DNA of 64,000 nt from Salinibacterium sp. NG253 (GTDB lineage: Bacteria > Actinomycetota > Actinomycetes > Actinomycetales > Microbacteriaceae): the NCBI RefSeq assembly GCF_015864945.1, contig NZ_JADYWF010000001.1, forward strand, positions 1,674,378-1,738,377, given 5' to 3'. A program made the position numbers and the translations under genes. Below are positions 43,561 to 52,330 of this stretch, one piece after another (positions within the stretch are counted from its first letter, which is position 1; every line of letters starts with the position of its first letter). The notes below the pieces were generated by a model. The model saw only the letters and a program-made list of their open reading frames with translations. It searched no databases and had not been told where the DNA came from.

Positions 43561-44673
43561 ATGCGCGTTCTCTTCGACGGGTTCTGGTGGGTTCGAGGTC
43601 CGGCCTCGAATCGTCAAGTGCTGCGCGAGTTCGTGTGGGCCTGGCTGCGCGAGTTCCCCGAAGACGAAGTCACGGTGGCGGTGCCCCGAGCATCCATCGA
43701 TATTGCGCGCTCAGAACTGCCCGCGAGCGCGGACGTTGTCGGCACCCGCCTCCGACCTCAGGGTGTCAGTGCGATCGCCGAGCTGCCCTTCATCACGAAA
43801 CGGCTGAACGCGGATGTCACCATCACCCACAATTTCACGCCAGCATTCGGGCGGTCGGCGGTCTTCATCCACGACTACATGTTTCTCACGTCGCCCGAGT
43901 GGTTCACGCTCAAGGAACGTGCGTACTTTGCGCTAATGCCCTTGAGTTCTCGGCGGGCGACGTGGCTCTTCGCGTCGTCGGCAACGGAGGCTGCGCGAAT
44001 CAGTCGCCTGAGCCAGGGTCGCCCCGTCACGCCCATTGGGCTGGCCGTGGGGCGCGGGCTCACGGAGTCCGCTCCACGAAAGCCGCCGGGGCTCGACGAC
44101 TTAGCGGGCGATTTTCTGCTCTGTGTTGGCCGACTCAATGCCCGCAAGAATCTGGCGAACACCATCGAGGCAGCCCTCGCCTCGGGTCGGGCCACCGAGC
44201 GCACTCCGCTCGTGATCGTTGGCGAACCGCAAGGGCGCAGCGCTGAGCTGCCGGCTGCGGTAAACGCTGCCGCGGAGAGCGGCGCCATCCGATTTCTCGG
44301 CTTCATCGACGACGACGAATTGGCATGGCTCTACGCCCACACGGCGCTGCTGCTCTTTCTCACTCGTGACGAAGGCTTCGGGCTTCCCGTCATCGAGGCG
44401 CTCTCGTTCGGCGCACCGGTTGTCGTGAGCGACATCGTTGTCTTTCACGAACTAGCCGGAGCGCAGGCGACATTCGCCGACCCTGATGATGTGGCGGCTA
44501 TCGCTGCGGCAATCCGTTCGGCGCCCGCGCGCGAGCATCCGTCCATGGACGGCGTGACGCTAGCCTCGGATGCCCCTCTACAGCCAGCAGAAAGCACCCG
44601 CTATTCCTGGGCGGCCAGCGTTCGCGCCCTCCGCGCGCGCATCGTCGACGACCCACACCGGGCCTCACGCTAA
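43561..44673 (+). CDS. Glycosyltransferase family 4
   Basis: 370 residues. C-terminal GT-B nucleotide-sugar site: GDFLLCVGRLNARKNLANTIEA near residue 182, IRFLGFIDDDELAWLYAHTALLLFLTRDEGFGLPVIEALSFGAPVVVSD with the Glu-x7-Glu motif. N-terminal VLFDGFWWVRGPASNRQ is the acceptor domain. ATG 43561 is supported by TAGCAT exactly 7 bases upstream (leaderless). It adds a sugar, most likely mannose, rhamnose or galactose, to the repeat unit. Divergent from the CDP-alcohol transferase with 83 bases between. Confidence 0.86.
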   Translation: MRVLFDGFWWVRGPASNRQVLREFVWAWLREFPEDEVTVAVPRASIDIARSELPASADVVGTRLRPQGVSAIAELPFITKRLNADVTITHNFTPAFGRSAVFIHDYMFLTSPEWFTLKERAYFALMPLSSRRATWLFASSATEAARISRLSQGRPVTPIGLAVGRGLTESAPRKPPGLDDLAGDFLLCVGRLNARKNLANTIEAALASGRATERTPLVIVGEPQGRSAELPAAVNAAAESGAIRFLGFIDDDELAWLYAHTALLLFLTRDEGFGLPVIEALSFGAPVVVSDIVVFHELAGAQATFADPDDVAAIAAAIRSAPAREHPSMDGVTLASDAPLQPAESTRYSWAASVRALRARIVDDPHRASR

Positions 44674-45098
44674 CCGCTCCATTTCGAACCGAGCTAATCC
44701 TCTTAATAGGGGCACGCGCGCACGGCCGTCCCGACGAGGTTTCATTCCTCTTAATAGAGCAGCATTTCTGAGTCATGATCGGGCGCCCGCCGCTGACTGC
44801 GCAGTCCGCTTCGCGTGAGCTGGTGGACTTGCCGTGTGGCGGTAATGAGTGAGTGTCGGAGGGCGCCGAGGCCTCCCGAGCGTGCCATCGGTTCCGTTCA
44901 CGACAGCTCCTCTCATGTCGGCCTGCACGGGTACACGAAAATCCCACTTCTCGTGGCGCATATCAGCGACGGGTTTTGCCCTCACCGATCTCCCGATGAC
45001 AACAGTGAGGGCGTCTGGGGAGAGACATGCTGGTTGGGGTGAATGGTGGTGCGCGCCACAGCGTTCAGCGGCTCTGACTTCAGTGAGCGCGCACACGA
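44674..45098. other. 425-base intergenic region between convergent genes
   Basis: No convincing gene. It contains an exact 12-base direct repeat TCCTCTTAATAG at 44698-44709 and 44746-44757 (48 bases apart), and an inverted repeat GCCCTCAC (44978-44985) / GTGAGGGC (45005-45012) with a 19-base loop that could terminate or process either transcript. Small frames here have atypical composition and no ribosome-binding sites. Confidence 0.5.
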
Positions 45099-46637
45099 TT
45101 AGTAGGCTCCGACCGGGTTGACGAGCACTTTGAAGGTTCGCCACATGATGACAAGGTCACCGACGACCGACCAGTTTTCGACGTAGTAGAGGTCGAGGCG
45201 CATGCTGTCTTCCCAGTTCAGGTCGGAGCGGCCGTTGATCTGCCACATGCCGGTCAGCCCTGGCTTGATGTAGAGGCGACGATTGACCTTCCCTTTGTAG
45301 GCGCGCACTTCGCTAGGCAGGGGCGGTCGGGGACCTACGAGGCTCATGTCGCCCTTGAGTACGTTCCAGATCTGCGGCAGTTCGTCGAGAGAATATTTGC
45401 GGATGAAGCGTCCGACTCTGGTTACTCGGGGGTCGTTCTTCAGCTTGAAGAGCACACCGGAGCCTTCGTTTTCCGTTTGCAGTTCAGCCAACTTGGCGTC
45501 GGCATCCGAGACCATAGAACGGAACTTGAACATGCGGAACGTTTCGAGATCTCGACCCACCCGCACTTGGCTGTAAAACGCACCACCGGGGCTTTCGGCA
45601 CGGATGACGAGCGCCAAGAGTAGAAACAGCGGCGCCAGCACCAGAAGGGCAATGCTGGAGACCACGATGTCGAGCCCCCGCTTCACGACATGCTTGCCGC
45701 CCTCGAACTGCGGAATCTCAACGTGAATGAGCGGCAGGCCCTCCACTGGTCGAAAGTGGATGCGGGGTCCAGCCACATTGGCAAGGCATGACGCCAAAAT
45801 CAGCTCAGCAGCGGTGCCCTCTAGCCTCCAGGCGAGGTTGCGGATGAAGTCGTTGCCAAAGCCGTGATCGCCGGCGACGATGACCGCATCAGCCCCGAGA
45901 TCCGCTGCGGCCTCCACCACCTCTTCGGGAGTAAAGCTATAGGGGTGCGGAGTGCCTGCGGTTTTGGGGGCGTTGACTTCGGGGTCGGTGAGCACGCCGA
46001 CGAGCTTGAAGGCCGTGCTCAGGTTTCCCTTGATGCGGGACACCACGTAGTCGATCTCCGAACGAGTGCCGACAACGACAACGCGGGAGAGCGCATGCCC
46101 GTAACGACGTTGCGTCGTAAGCCACCGACGCCACGACCACCTACTGACGAGAAGGCCAACGACGCCCAACGCCATCGTGACCACAGTTGCTTTTCCGGGA
46201 AAGCCAACCTCGACGATGAGCACTGTGACAGACAGCAGCCCAAAGGCAGTCATGCACGCGGTGATGACACGCTTGTATTCGTTGGGCCCGGAACCAATGA
46301 TGCGCCAGTCGCGGGTATGGAAGGCCTCGAGCACCAGAATCCACACGAGCGCGATAGCGCCCAAACCCAGCCACACAATTGGCGGCAACTCTGACATGAC
46401 GCCGGGGGTGCTATCGACGGCCGCCCGCATGAAGACCGCGGCAATCATCGTGACGACGATAATGGCGGCATCCGAAATGAGCAGTCGTGTTTGGTAGGCA
46501 CGGGCCCAAGCCACCCCGGAGTCGGGGTGCGGAGTGCTCGGAGCGTGGGGCTCAAATTCCACACCATCAACTAATCGAAGGTGTGCTCGTTCTCTATCGT
46601 TGGGCTCTGATCCAGGAAGTTTTCGGAGCTGACTCAT
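45099..46637 (-). CDS. Undecaprenyl-phosphate sugar phosphotransferase (WcaJ/PglC-superfamily initiating transferase)
   Basis: 512 residues. Five hydrophobic helices (about 50-160 and 315-340), a CoA-binding-like Rossmann domain between (VVVVGTRSEIDYVV, AVIVAGDHGFG), and the C-terminal bacterial sugar transferase domain starting KRGLDIVVSSIALLVLAP. Key motifs: FKFRSMVSDADAK, KYSLDELPQIWNVLKGDMSLVGPRPP and the final GLTGMWQINGRS. It transfers a sugar-1-phosphate to undecaprenyl phosphate, starting the repeat unit that the glycosyltransferases, Wzx and Wzy complete. ATG 46637. Confidence 0.9.
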   Translation of the reverse strand: MSQLRKLPGSEPNDRERAHLRLVDGVEFEPHAPSTPHPDSGVAWARAYQTRLLISDAAIIVVTMIAAVFMRAAVDSTPGVMSELPPIVWLGLGAIALVWILVLEAFHTRDWRIIGSGPNEYKRVITACMTAFGLLSVTVLIVEVGFPGKATVVTMALGVVGLLVSRWSWRRWLTTQRRYGHALSRVVVVGTRSEIDYVVSRIKGNLSTAFKLVGVLTDPEVNAPKTAGTPHPYSFTPEEVVEAAADLGADAVIVAGDHGFGNDFIRNLAWRLEGTAAELILASCLANVAGPRIHFRPVEGLPLIHVEIPQFEGGKHVVKRGLDIVVSSIALLVLAPLFLLLALVIRAESPGGAFYSQVRVGRDLETFRMFKFRSMVSDADAKLAELQTENEGSGVLFKLKNDPRVTRVGRFIRKYSLDELPQIWNVLKGDMSLVGPRPPLPSEVRAYKGKVNRRLYIKPGLTGMWQINGRSDLNWEDSMRLDLYYVENWSVVGDLVIMWRTFKVLVNPVGAY

Positions 46638-46868
46638 CGGTCAACTTCCGCACTGGCACGCCTGAACATGCGGGCGTTGCACAGGCGTGTGGTGCAGCTG
46701 CTGAGCGGAGGACAGGGGAGATTCGGTTATAGCCTGCATCGGGATCACGACATTTCGGGTGTCGACATTGGGGACGCTAATAGGAGCGCTGCGGGGGCGC
46801 GCTCGGAGGTGGCGCGCTGATCGGCACGCACTGCGGGGCGGGTTGGTTAAACTGCTCTGGTACTGCTG

Positions 46869-46884
46869 ACCCCCCAAAGGGGGT
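46869..46884. promoter_or_regulatory. Palindrome ACCCCCC-AAA-GGGGGT at the predicted P2 start site
   Basis: Lies 8 bases downstream of the P2 -10 box, so it would overlap the transcription start. It could be a second site for the same factor, suggesting repression or looping with the upstream palindrome at 46920-46936. Confidence 0.5.
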
Positions 46885-46891
46885 AGTGGAG

Positions 46892-46936
46892 AACATACTC
46901 CCCTCACACCGCGACTCGTACCCCCATTTTGGGGGT
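46892..46936 (-). promoter_or_regulatory. Promoter P2 with C5-ATTTT-G5 palindrome upstream of the initiating transferase
   Basis: Palindrome ACCCCC-ATTTT-GGGGGT at 46920-46936. On the minus strand, 23 bases later, GAGGGGAG-TATGTT gives a -10 box at 46897-46892. The block around the -10 shares GAGGGG-AGTATG with P1 (CATACTCCCC on the plus strand at 46894 and 38564). Confidence 0.6.
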
Positions 46937-47098
46937 CACTCGGCGTGTCGGTTTGACGAAACCCGAGGTTGATTACACCTAAGTCCCGCGCAACTACTGG
47001 GGTGCGGGGCTCAATAAGCGAGCATTAATCGCCATGAGGGAGCGCGTGCAACTTACACAACTGGTCTACCGCGAAGCGCCCCAAAGGCTTCGAGAACG

Positions 47099-48415
47099 CT
47101 ACGACGCGACAGACGCAGCGACACCCGCCCAGTAGCTTCCTGCGGGGAACGAGAACTCGGCGACCGACGACTCGTGCATCTGCGCCGAGTAGCCCGGAGC
47201 CATCGGAACCCGGTAGGCGCCGTTCTCGACGATGCAGGGGTCAACGAAGTGTTCGTGCAGGTGGTCGACGAACTCGGTTACCCGGTTCTCGAGCGTGCCC
47301 GATACGGCGACGTAGTCGAAAATCGAGAGGTGCTGCACGAGCTCGCAGAGGCCAACGCCACCAGCGTGCGGGCACACCGGAACGCCAAACTTCTTGGCCA
47401 TCAAGTACACGGCAATGATCTCGTTCGGGCCGGCGAGGCGGGCCGAGTCGAGCTGGCAGAAGTCGATCGCTTCGGCTTGGAACATCTGCTTGAAGAGCAC
47501 ACGGTTCATGCCGTGCTCTCCCGTGGCGACACCGATCGGGGCAACAGCCTTACGAATCGTGGCGTGACCGAGCACGTCATCCGGGCTCGTCGGCTCTTCG
47601 ATCCAGAGCGGGTTGAACTCGGCGAGCGCCTTCACCCAGACAATCGCCTCATTGACATCCCACACCTGGTTGGCGTCGATCATGAGCTTCGCGTCGGCAC
47701 CGATCACGTCGCGAGCGATACCGCAGCGACGGATGTCCTCCTCTAAATTCGCTCCAACCTTCAGTTTGATGTGGCGGTAGCCGGCATCCACGGCCTCCTG
47801 GCAGAGACGGCGAAGCTTCTCGTCGGAGTAACCCAACCAGCCGGCACTCGTCGTGTAGCAGGGGTAGCCCGACTCGGTGAGCTCGGCAATGCGCTGCTCC
47901 TTGGTGGGAGCGAGTTCGTGCAGCATCGCGATCGCTTCCTCTTTAGTGAGGGCGTCGGTGAGGTACTGAAAGTCAGCCGTGTCGACGAGTTGCTCGGGAG
48001 TCATGTCGGCGAGCAAACGCCAGAGTGGTTTGTTGGCGCGACGCGCAGCGAGGTCCCACACGGCATTCATCACGGCGGCCATCGCCAAGTGCTCGACACC
48101 CTTTTCTGGCCCAAGCCAGCGCAGTTGCGAGTCAGACTTCAGCTCGCGGTAAATGCCACCGAGGTCGCCCACGATCTCGTCGACATCCCGGCCCACGAGA
48201 GGTGCGGCCCGCTGTTCAGCAGTGAGCGCACAGATGTCATTGCCTCGACCAATAGTGAAGGTGAAGCCGTAGCCCGCGACGCCCTCTTCGTCGGTGCGGA
48301 GTACAACGTAGGCGGCCGAGTAGTCGCCATCTTTGTTCATGGCGTCTGAGCCGTCGGCGGTGAGCGACGTCGGAAAACGCACGTCGTAGACGTCAACGCT
48401 GGTGATAGTAGTCAT
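47099..48415 (-). CDS. fucD: L-fuconate dehydratase (enolase superfamily)
   Basis: 438 residues, the normal size for the L-fuconate dehydratase/ENOSF1 subgroup. Active-site residues in expected positions: Lys217 and Lys219 (HIKLKVG), metal ligands Asp247 (MIDANQ), Glu273 (WIEEPT) and Glu300 (TGEHG), and His350 (CPHAGG). The [15 protein letters not shown] stretch and the [17 protein letters not shown] block are subgroup hallmarks. It dehydrates L-fuconate to 2-keto-3-deoxy-L-fuconate. Last gene of the LacI-regulated transport operon. Confidence 0.9.
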   Translation of the reverse strand: MTTITSVDVYDVRFPTSLTADGSDAMNKDGDYSAAYVVLRTDEEGVAGYGFTFTIGRGNDICALTAEQRAAPLVGRDVDEIVGDLGGIYRELKSDSQLRWLGPEKGVEHLAMAAVMNAVWDLAARRANKPLWRLLADMTPEQLVDTADFQYLTDALTKEEAIAMLHELAPTKEQRIAELTESGYPCYTTSAGWLGYSDEKLRRLCQEAVDAGYRHIKLKVGANLEEDIRRCGIARDVIGADAKLMIDANQVWDVNEAIVWVKALAEFNPLWIEEPTSPDDVLGHATIRKAVAPIGVATGEHGMNRVLFKQMFQAEAIDFCQLDSARLAGPNEIIAVYLMAKKFGVPVCPHAGGVGLCELVQHLSIFDYVAVSGTLENRVTEFVDHLHEHFVDPCIVENGAYRVPMAPGYSAQMHESSVAEFSFPAGSYWAGVAASVAS

Positions 48416-48517
48416 GCTGAAGAGTTCTCCTTGCTCAGAACCAATAAGAGGTATGTCTGCGCGGGTGAGGCGCGTCTGGTGCGCTGCAGTGCGCGGTATA
48501 GCTAGGTGGCTGGTCAG

Positions 48518-48841
48518 CTAGTCAACGTGGAAGACCTCGGGCAGCTCTTTCCACCACTCGCCTTCGGCACGATCATCCAGAGGCTGCTGCAGCGGTTCTT
48601 GAAGAGCCCACCACCGCTTCGTCTCGGGGTCCGCGGCAATCGCTGCCTGATCGGCTTCGTAGTCGTCCCCCGTGTATTCGAAGTACGAGAACAGCAGGTC
48701 GCCGTGACGATAGATCGAATAGTTGTGGATGTTGCTGGCCGCGAGTCGTTCGAGAATCGTTGGCCACACGGCGGCGTGGTATCGCTCGTACTCGTCTCGG
48801 TTCTCGGGTGGGAGGCCGATGACCTGGGCTACTCGTTTCAT
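48518..48841 (-). CDS. L-rhamnose/L-fucose-type mutarotase (RhaM family)
   Basis: 107 residues, full length for the family. Tyr18 and His22 (EYERYHAAVWP) correspond to the active-site pair of RhaM; WKELPEVFHVD is the usual C-terminal end. It interconverts alpha and beta anomers of an imported 6-deoxy sugar for the dehydrogenase. Two bases separate it from the permease gene, so it is in the operon. The sugar is more likely L-fucose than rhamnose because of the fuconate dehydratase next door. Confidence 0.85.
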   Translation of the reverse strand: MKRVAQVIGLPPENRDEYERYHAAVWPTILERLAASNIHNYSIYRHGDLLFSYFEYTGDDYEADQAAIAADPETKRWWALQEPLQQPLDDRAEGEWWKELPEVFHVD

Positions 48842-48843
48842 TG

Positions 48844-49773
48844 TTATCCCTTCACCGCACCAACGGTTTGTCCACGCATCAGGAAACGCTGGGCCGTGAG
48901 GAACACGATCAGCAGCGGGATCATGGAGATGAACGTGGCGAGCGCGAGCTGGGGCATATAGAGCTTCACGTCGAGGCCGGCCGCCACTGTTGCGTTGAAC
49001 AGTGGGCTGGCGCCGATGAGCTCTTGGATGCCGATTGAAATCGTCTTGTTTTCCTGGTTCGAGGTTAGTAGAGCCAGCGGCAGGAAGAAGTTCGTCCAGT
49101 TGGCCACGAAGGAGAAGAACGCGACGAGCGCGACGACTTGCTTCGAGATGGGCAGTGCCACGTAGAAGAAGGTGGAGATCTCGCTGAGGCCATCGATGCG
49201 GGCTGCTTCTACTAGCTCTTGCGGCATCGTCGTCATGAAGTGGATATAGACGAGGTAGGTGCCGAAGGGGAAGAAGCCCATGATGACAGCGACCGGCCAG
49301 AGCTGGCCGACAGCTCCGATCGCGTTCACTTCGAGGAACAGCGGGATGACGAGAACAGTGTTCGGCATCACCATGGCGAGCAGGGTGGCGAAGAGCAGCA
49401 CCTTGCGGCCACGGAATCGCAGTCGCGCTAGCGCATACCCCGCCGGAAGCGCCGCGATAAGGGCGAGCACCCCACCAACGATGGCAATCACGAGGGAGTT
49501 TCCTACCCAGCGGGTGAAGAGGCCACCGTCACCGGGGCCGAAGCCGTTGATCTGGCTCCAACTGAACACAACGTTGTCCCATGAGACACCGCCGAGACCA
49601 AGGAATCCGTCGGTGCCGGCAAGGACACCCTCTTGGCTGCGGAAGGCCATCGCAATGAAGCCAATGATGGGAAGGATGAAGGCGGCAGCAACGATCACCA
49701 TGACGGTGATGCGGGCAATTCGGCCGACGGTCCAGTGTTTGGCGCCGACGACGCCGGGAGCGCTGTTACTCAT
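48844..49773 (-). CDS. Carbohydrate ABC transporter permease (CUT1, MalG-like)
   Basis: 309 residues with six membrane segments and the MalG-type EAA loop ELVEAARIDGLSEISTFFYVALPIS near residue 190. Start ATG 49773 overlaps the stop of the first permease by 4 bases. Pairs with it as the channel of the sugar importer. No ATPase gene is present in the operon; a shared MsiK-like ATPase encoded elsewhere is the usual actinobacterial solution. Confidence 0.87.
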   Translation of the reverse strand: MSNSAPGVVGAKHWTVGRIARITVMVIVAAAFILPIIGFIAMAFRSQEGVLAGTDGFLGLGGVSWDNVVFSWSQINGFGPGDGGLFTRWVGNSLVIAIVGGVLALIAALPAGYALARLRFRGRKVLLFATLLAMVMPNTVLVIPLFLEVNAIGAVGQLWPVAVIMGFFPFGTYLVYIHFMTTMPQELVEAARIDGLSEISTFFYVALPISKQVVALVAFFSFVANWTNFFLPLALLTSNQENKTISIGIQELIGASPLFNATVAAGLDVKLYMPQLALATFISMIPLLIVFLTAQRFLMRGQTVGAVKG

Positions 49774-50750
49774 CGCTTCTTCTCCTTTTCGTCGCCGAAG
49801 AGTCCACTCTTCATCACGATGACGACTCCAATGCTGAGGGTGATTACGAGCAGAATGATGGAGAGTGCTGCTGCGGCCGGGAAGTTTCGGTTAGTGAAAG
49901 CGAAGGCGTAACCCAATTGGGTTGGTGCCCATTCGCCGGCGATCGCGCCAGACGAAATCTGTCGCAGCAGGTAGGGCTCCAAGAAGAGCTGGAATCCATA
50001 GGCAAGGTTCATGAGGGCGGCATAGCCAATCCAGGGGCGGATGAGCGGAAGCTTGATGTGCCAGGCCAGATCCCAGGCGCTCGCGCCGTCGATCTTGGCG
50101 GCTTCAAAGATTTCGTCGGGGATGCCGTTGAGACCACCGTTGACGACGATGATCCAGGTTCCGACACCTTGGAAGAACAACATTCCGGTGAGGATCATCG
50201 GCATGTTGCCGTCGGTCACGATCTCTTTCAGCGACCCGAACCCGACTTCTTGCCAGAGTGGCGCGAGCGGTGACTGGGTGGGGTGAAGGAGGTAAACCCA
50301 GAGCACGAAGTTCGCGATTCCGCTCAACGCTCCGGGGATGAAGTAGAAGAACCGCATTGTGTCGCCGAAGCGGCCGGGGCTGGCATGAACTAGCAGGGCC
50401 AAGCCGACGATGCCGACCATCATGAGCGGCAACCACACGATCATGACGGAGAAGATATTGATGAACGTTCCGGAGAACCGATAGTCGGTGATTACCGTGA
50501 TGAACGAGTCAAAGCCGCCGAATCCGCTGGAGGGATCGACGAGGGTTGGTGCTTTTTGCAGGGCGATCCAGAAGGCATAGCCAATGGGGATCGCTGCGGC
50601 AACAAGAAGCAGCGCGAGGTAGGGGGCAAGCAGAATCCAGGCGCCGCGTGATTCCGCGTGGCGTGTACGGTGACGCCGGGGTGTGGTGGATGCACGGGGG
50701 CCGGTGGCCGGTGGCTCCGTGCCTTTCGTGGCTAGCGTTGAGCTGCTCAT
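49770..50750 (-). CDS. Carbohydrate ABC transporter permease (CUT1, MalF-like)
   Basis: 326 residues. A basic N-terminus of about 40 residues, six membrane segments, and an EAA loop EIFEAAKIDGASAWDLAWHIKLPLI near residue 225. ATG 50750 is preceded by GGCGAGGA. Follows the binding-protein gene by about 90 bases, and overlaps the second permease. Confidence 0.87.
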   Translation of the reverse strand: MSSSTLATKGTEPPATGPRASTTPRRHRTRHAESRGAWILLAPYLALLLVAAAIPIGYAFWIALQKAPTLVDPSSGFGGFDSFITVITDYRFSGTFINIFSVMIVWLPLMMVGIVGLALLVHASPGRFGDTMRFFYFIPGALSGIANFVLWVYLLHPTQSPLAPLWQEVGFGSLKEIVTDGNMPMILTGMLFFQGVGTWIIVVNGGLNGIPDEIFEAAKIDGASAWDLAWHIKLPLIRPWIGYAALMNLAYGFQLFLEPYLLRQISSGAIAGEWAPTQLGYAFAFTNRNFPAAAALSIILLVITLSIGVVIVMKSGLFGDEKEKKR

Positions 50751-50842
50751 GTAGTCCTCGCCTATGAGTTCGGGAGTGGAACAGAGCGTGGGGGCCTCAA
50801 GGATCTGAAACCCCCACACCTGCTGTGCCTAGCTGGTTACTT

Positions 50843-52168
50843 CTATTCGGCGGTGACCGTGTAGCCGACCGAGTTGGCGCGGTTCACGAGTTCAGTACCG
50901 AAGGTGCTGAGTGCGTCGCTGATGGATCCGTCGGCGATCAGCGTGGGGCTGACCGTTTCGGTCCAGGCAGCACCGGTGTCGTAGAGCATGTACGAGTACG
51001 GAGCTACTGCGCCGGCGGCATCCTTGAATGCCTGCTGCACGGAGTCAACATCGGCGAAGTAGCCGTCTTCTGCGAGCTTCTCGAGCCAAGCATCCTGGAT
51101 CGGGCCGTAACCGGGGAGACCGGTTGAGAGCTCAACCTGCCATGCCGGGTCGGTCGCGACGAAGGTTGCGAAGGTCAGCGTGTTTTCGAGCTGCGTTCCG
51201 GTGATGTGCGAGGAGACGCCCCAGAGGCCGCCACCTTCGTTACCAGCGGTCGGGCTTGATTCGCCTTCCCAGGTCAACGGTGCGCTTGCACTCATCTCGC
51301 CGGCAGGAATCTTCCACGTGTCGCGGAAGAGGTAGTTGCCCCACCAAACAGCACCGGGGCTCATGACGAGGTTGACTCCAGCTGCTGCGGCGTCACCGTC
51401 GAAGATGCCCTGTGTGGTGAGTGCTCCACCGTCATACATCTGGGTGAGCAGTTCGTTGGCGCGAACACAGTTCGGGTCATCAAGGTTGATGTGAACTTCC
51501 GACTCGGAGAGACGGTCGTTCGTGGGGCAGTCCGCAGCCTGAAGGTAACGGTTGACGGCGTAAGCGTCGCCCAAGAATCCACTGATCTTGTCGGGGTGGT
51601 CTGCTGCAATCTCCACAGCCAGGTCGCCGTAGCCTTCCCACGTGGTGGGCAGCGTGTAGCCGTTTTCGTCGAAGAAGGCCTTGTTGTACCAGAACACGTC
51701 GGGCGCAGCGTCGTTGCGGAGGCAGCGAATCTGACCATCGATGTCGCAGAACGAAAGCACTGCGGGGTCGTAACCATCGATGACATCGGGAAGCAGATCG
51801 GTGAGGTCGGCAGCGTAGTTGCTGGCAGCACCAGTTGCCCACGCGATGTCGTCGTTGGAGGGGAAGAAGATGGCGTCAGGCCATCCTGATCCGGCAGAGT
51901 CGAAGTTGGCGAAGGCCTGCTTCACGGTCTGGCCACCAACGGTTCCATCGATCTGGACGACGTCGATTTCGATCTCAGGGTGTGCTTCCTGGAAAGCTTC
52001 TGCGGCGGGAACACGGGGCGGGTCAACCCACACCGTGATTTTTCCACCCGAGTCAGTCTGCTCGGGGGCGGTGGCGCCTCCGTCAGCTGAACAGCCGGAT
52101 AGAACGAGTGCAGCGGCGGAAATAATGGCCACTCCTGCACTGGCGGAAAGGAACCTCTTCGTCTTCAT
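50843..52168 (-). CDS. Sugar ABC transporter substrate-binding lipoprotein (CUT1)
   Basis: 441 residues. Signal peptide ending in LVLSGC (lipobox Cys26), then a family-1 extracellular solute-binding fold with KITVWVDPPRVPAAEAFQ, and DVFWYNKAFFDENGYTLPTTWEGYGDLA. ATG 52168 has AAGGAG 5 bases upstream; the preceding GTG at 52174 is less suitable. It binds the sugar (fucose or a fucose-containing glycan) at the cell surface. First gene of the operon controlled by the operator at 52273. Confidence 0.9.
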   Translation of the reverse strand: MKTKRFLSASAGVAIISAAALVLSGCSADGGATAPEQTDSGGKITVWVDPPRVPAAEAFQEAHPEIEIDVVQIDGTVGGQTVKQAFANFDSAGSGWPDAIFFPSNDDIAWATGAASNYAADLTDLLPDVIDGYDPAVLSFCDIDGQIRCLRNDAAPDVFWYNKAFFDENGYTLPTTWEGYGDLAVEIAADHPDKISGFLGDAYAVNRYLQAADCPTNDRLSESEVHINLDDPNCVRANELLTQMYDGGALTTQGIFDGDAAAAGVNLVMSPGAVWWGNYLFRDTWKIPAGEMSASAPLTWEGESSPTAGNEGGGLWGVSSHITGTQLENTLTFATFVATDPAWQVELSTGLPGYGPIQDAWLEKLAEDGYFADVDSVQQAFKDAAGAVAPYSYMLYDTGAAWTETVSPTLIADGSISDALSTFGTELVNRANSVGYTVTAE

Positions 52169-52272
52169 TGACACTCCTTGGTGGGGTTACTACTGCTTCG
52201 TAGTGGAGAGAAACAAGACGCTGGAACGGCTCGAATTCTCCGGTGCTCAAACGTTATACCAAGCGCGGAAGT

Positions 52273-52290
52273 TGTGCAAACGTTTGATCA
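52273..52290. promoter_or_regulatory. LacI-family operator L1 upstream of the sugar transport operon
   Basis: TGTGCAAACGTTTGATCA, central CG, matches the L2 and L3 sites in most positions. A second weaker copy centred on CG at 52252-52253 overlaps the predicted -10 box TATAAC (52258-52253, minus strand). The binding protein is predicted to be the LacI regulator at 56220. Confidence 0.7.
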
Positions 52291-52330
52291 AAGGTTTTTC
52301 AACTGTTATTTAGCGTGCGCGTTCGTTGCC

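Larger units (their letters stand above)
46638..47098. other. 461-base intergenic region with long wcaJ-type leader and C/G palindromes
   Basis: Between the start of the initiating transferase (46637) and the stop of the fuconate dehydratase gene (47099). If promoter P2 is right, the transferase message has a leader of about 250 bases. No supported gene. It holds palindromes at 46870-46884 and 46920-46936, both described separately. A weak hairpin lies at about 47074-47092 (GAAGC ... GCTTC) near the end of the upstream operon, without a U-tract. Confidence 0.5.

Noticed and set aside
44773-45144. 123-codon minus-strand frame in the convergent intergenic region
   Set aside because: Overlaps the end of the transferase gene, no ribosome-binding site and composition unlike neighbouring proteins.
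46641-46907. 88-codon minus-strand frame in the leader of the initiating transferase gene
   Set aside because: Arg/Pro/Ser-rich product, crosses the predicted promoter P2, and no ribosome-binding site.
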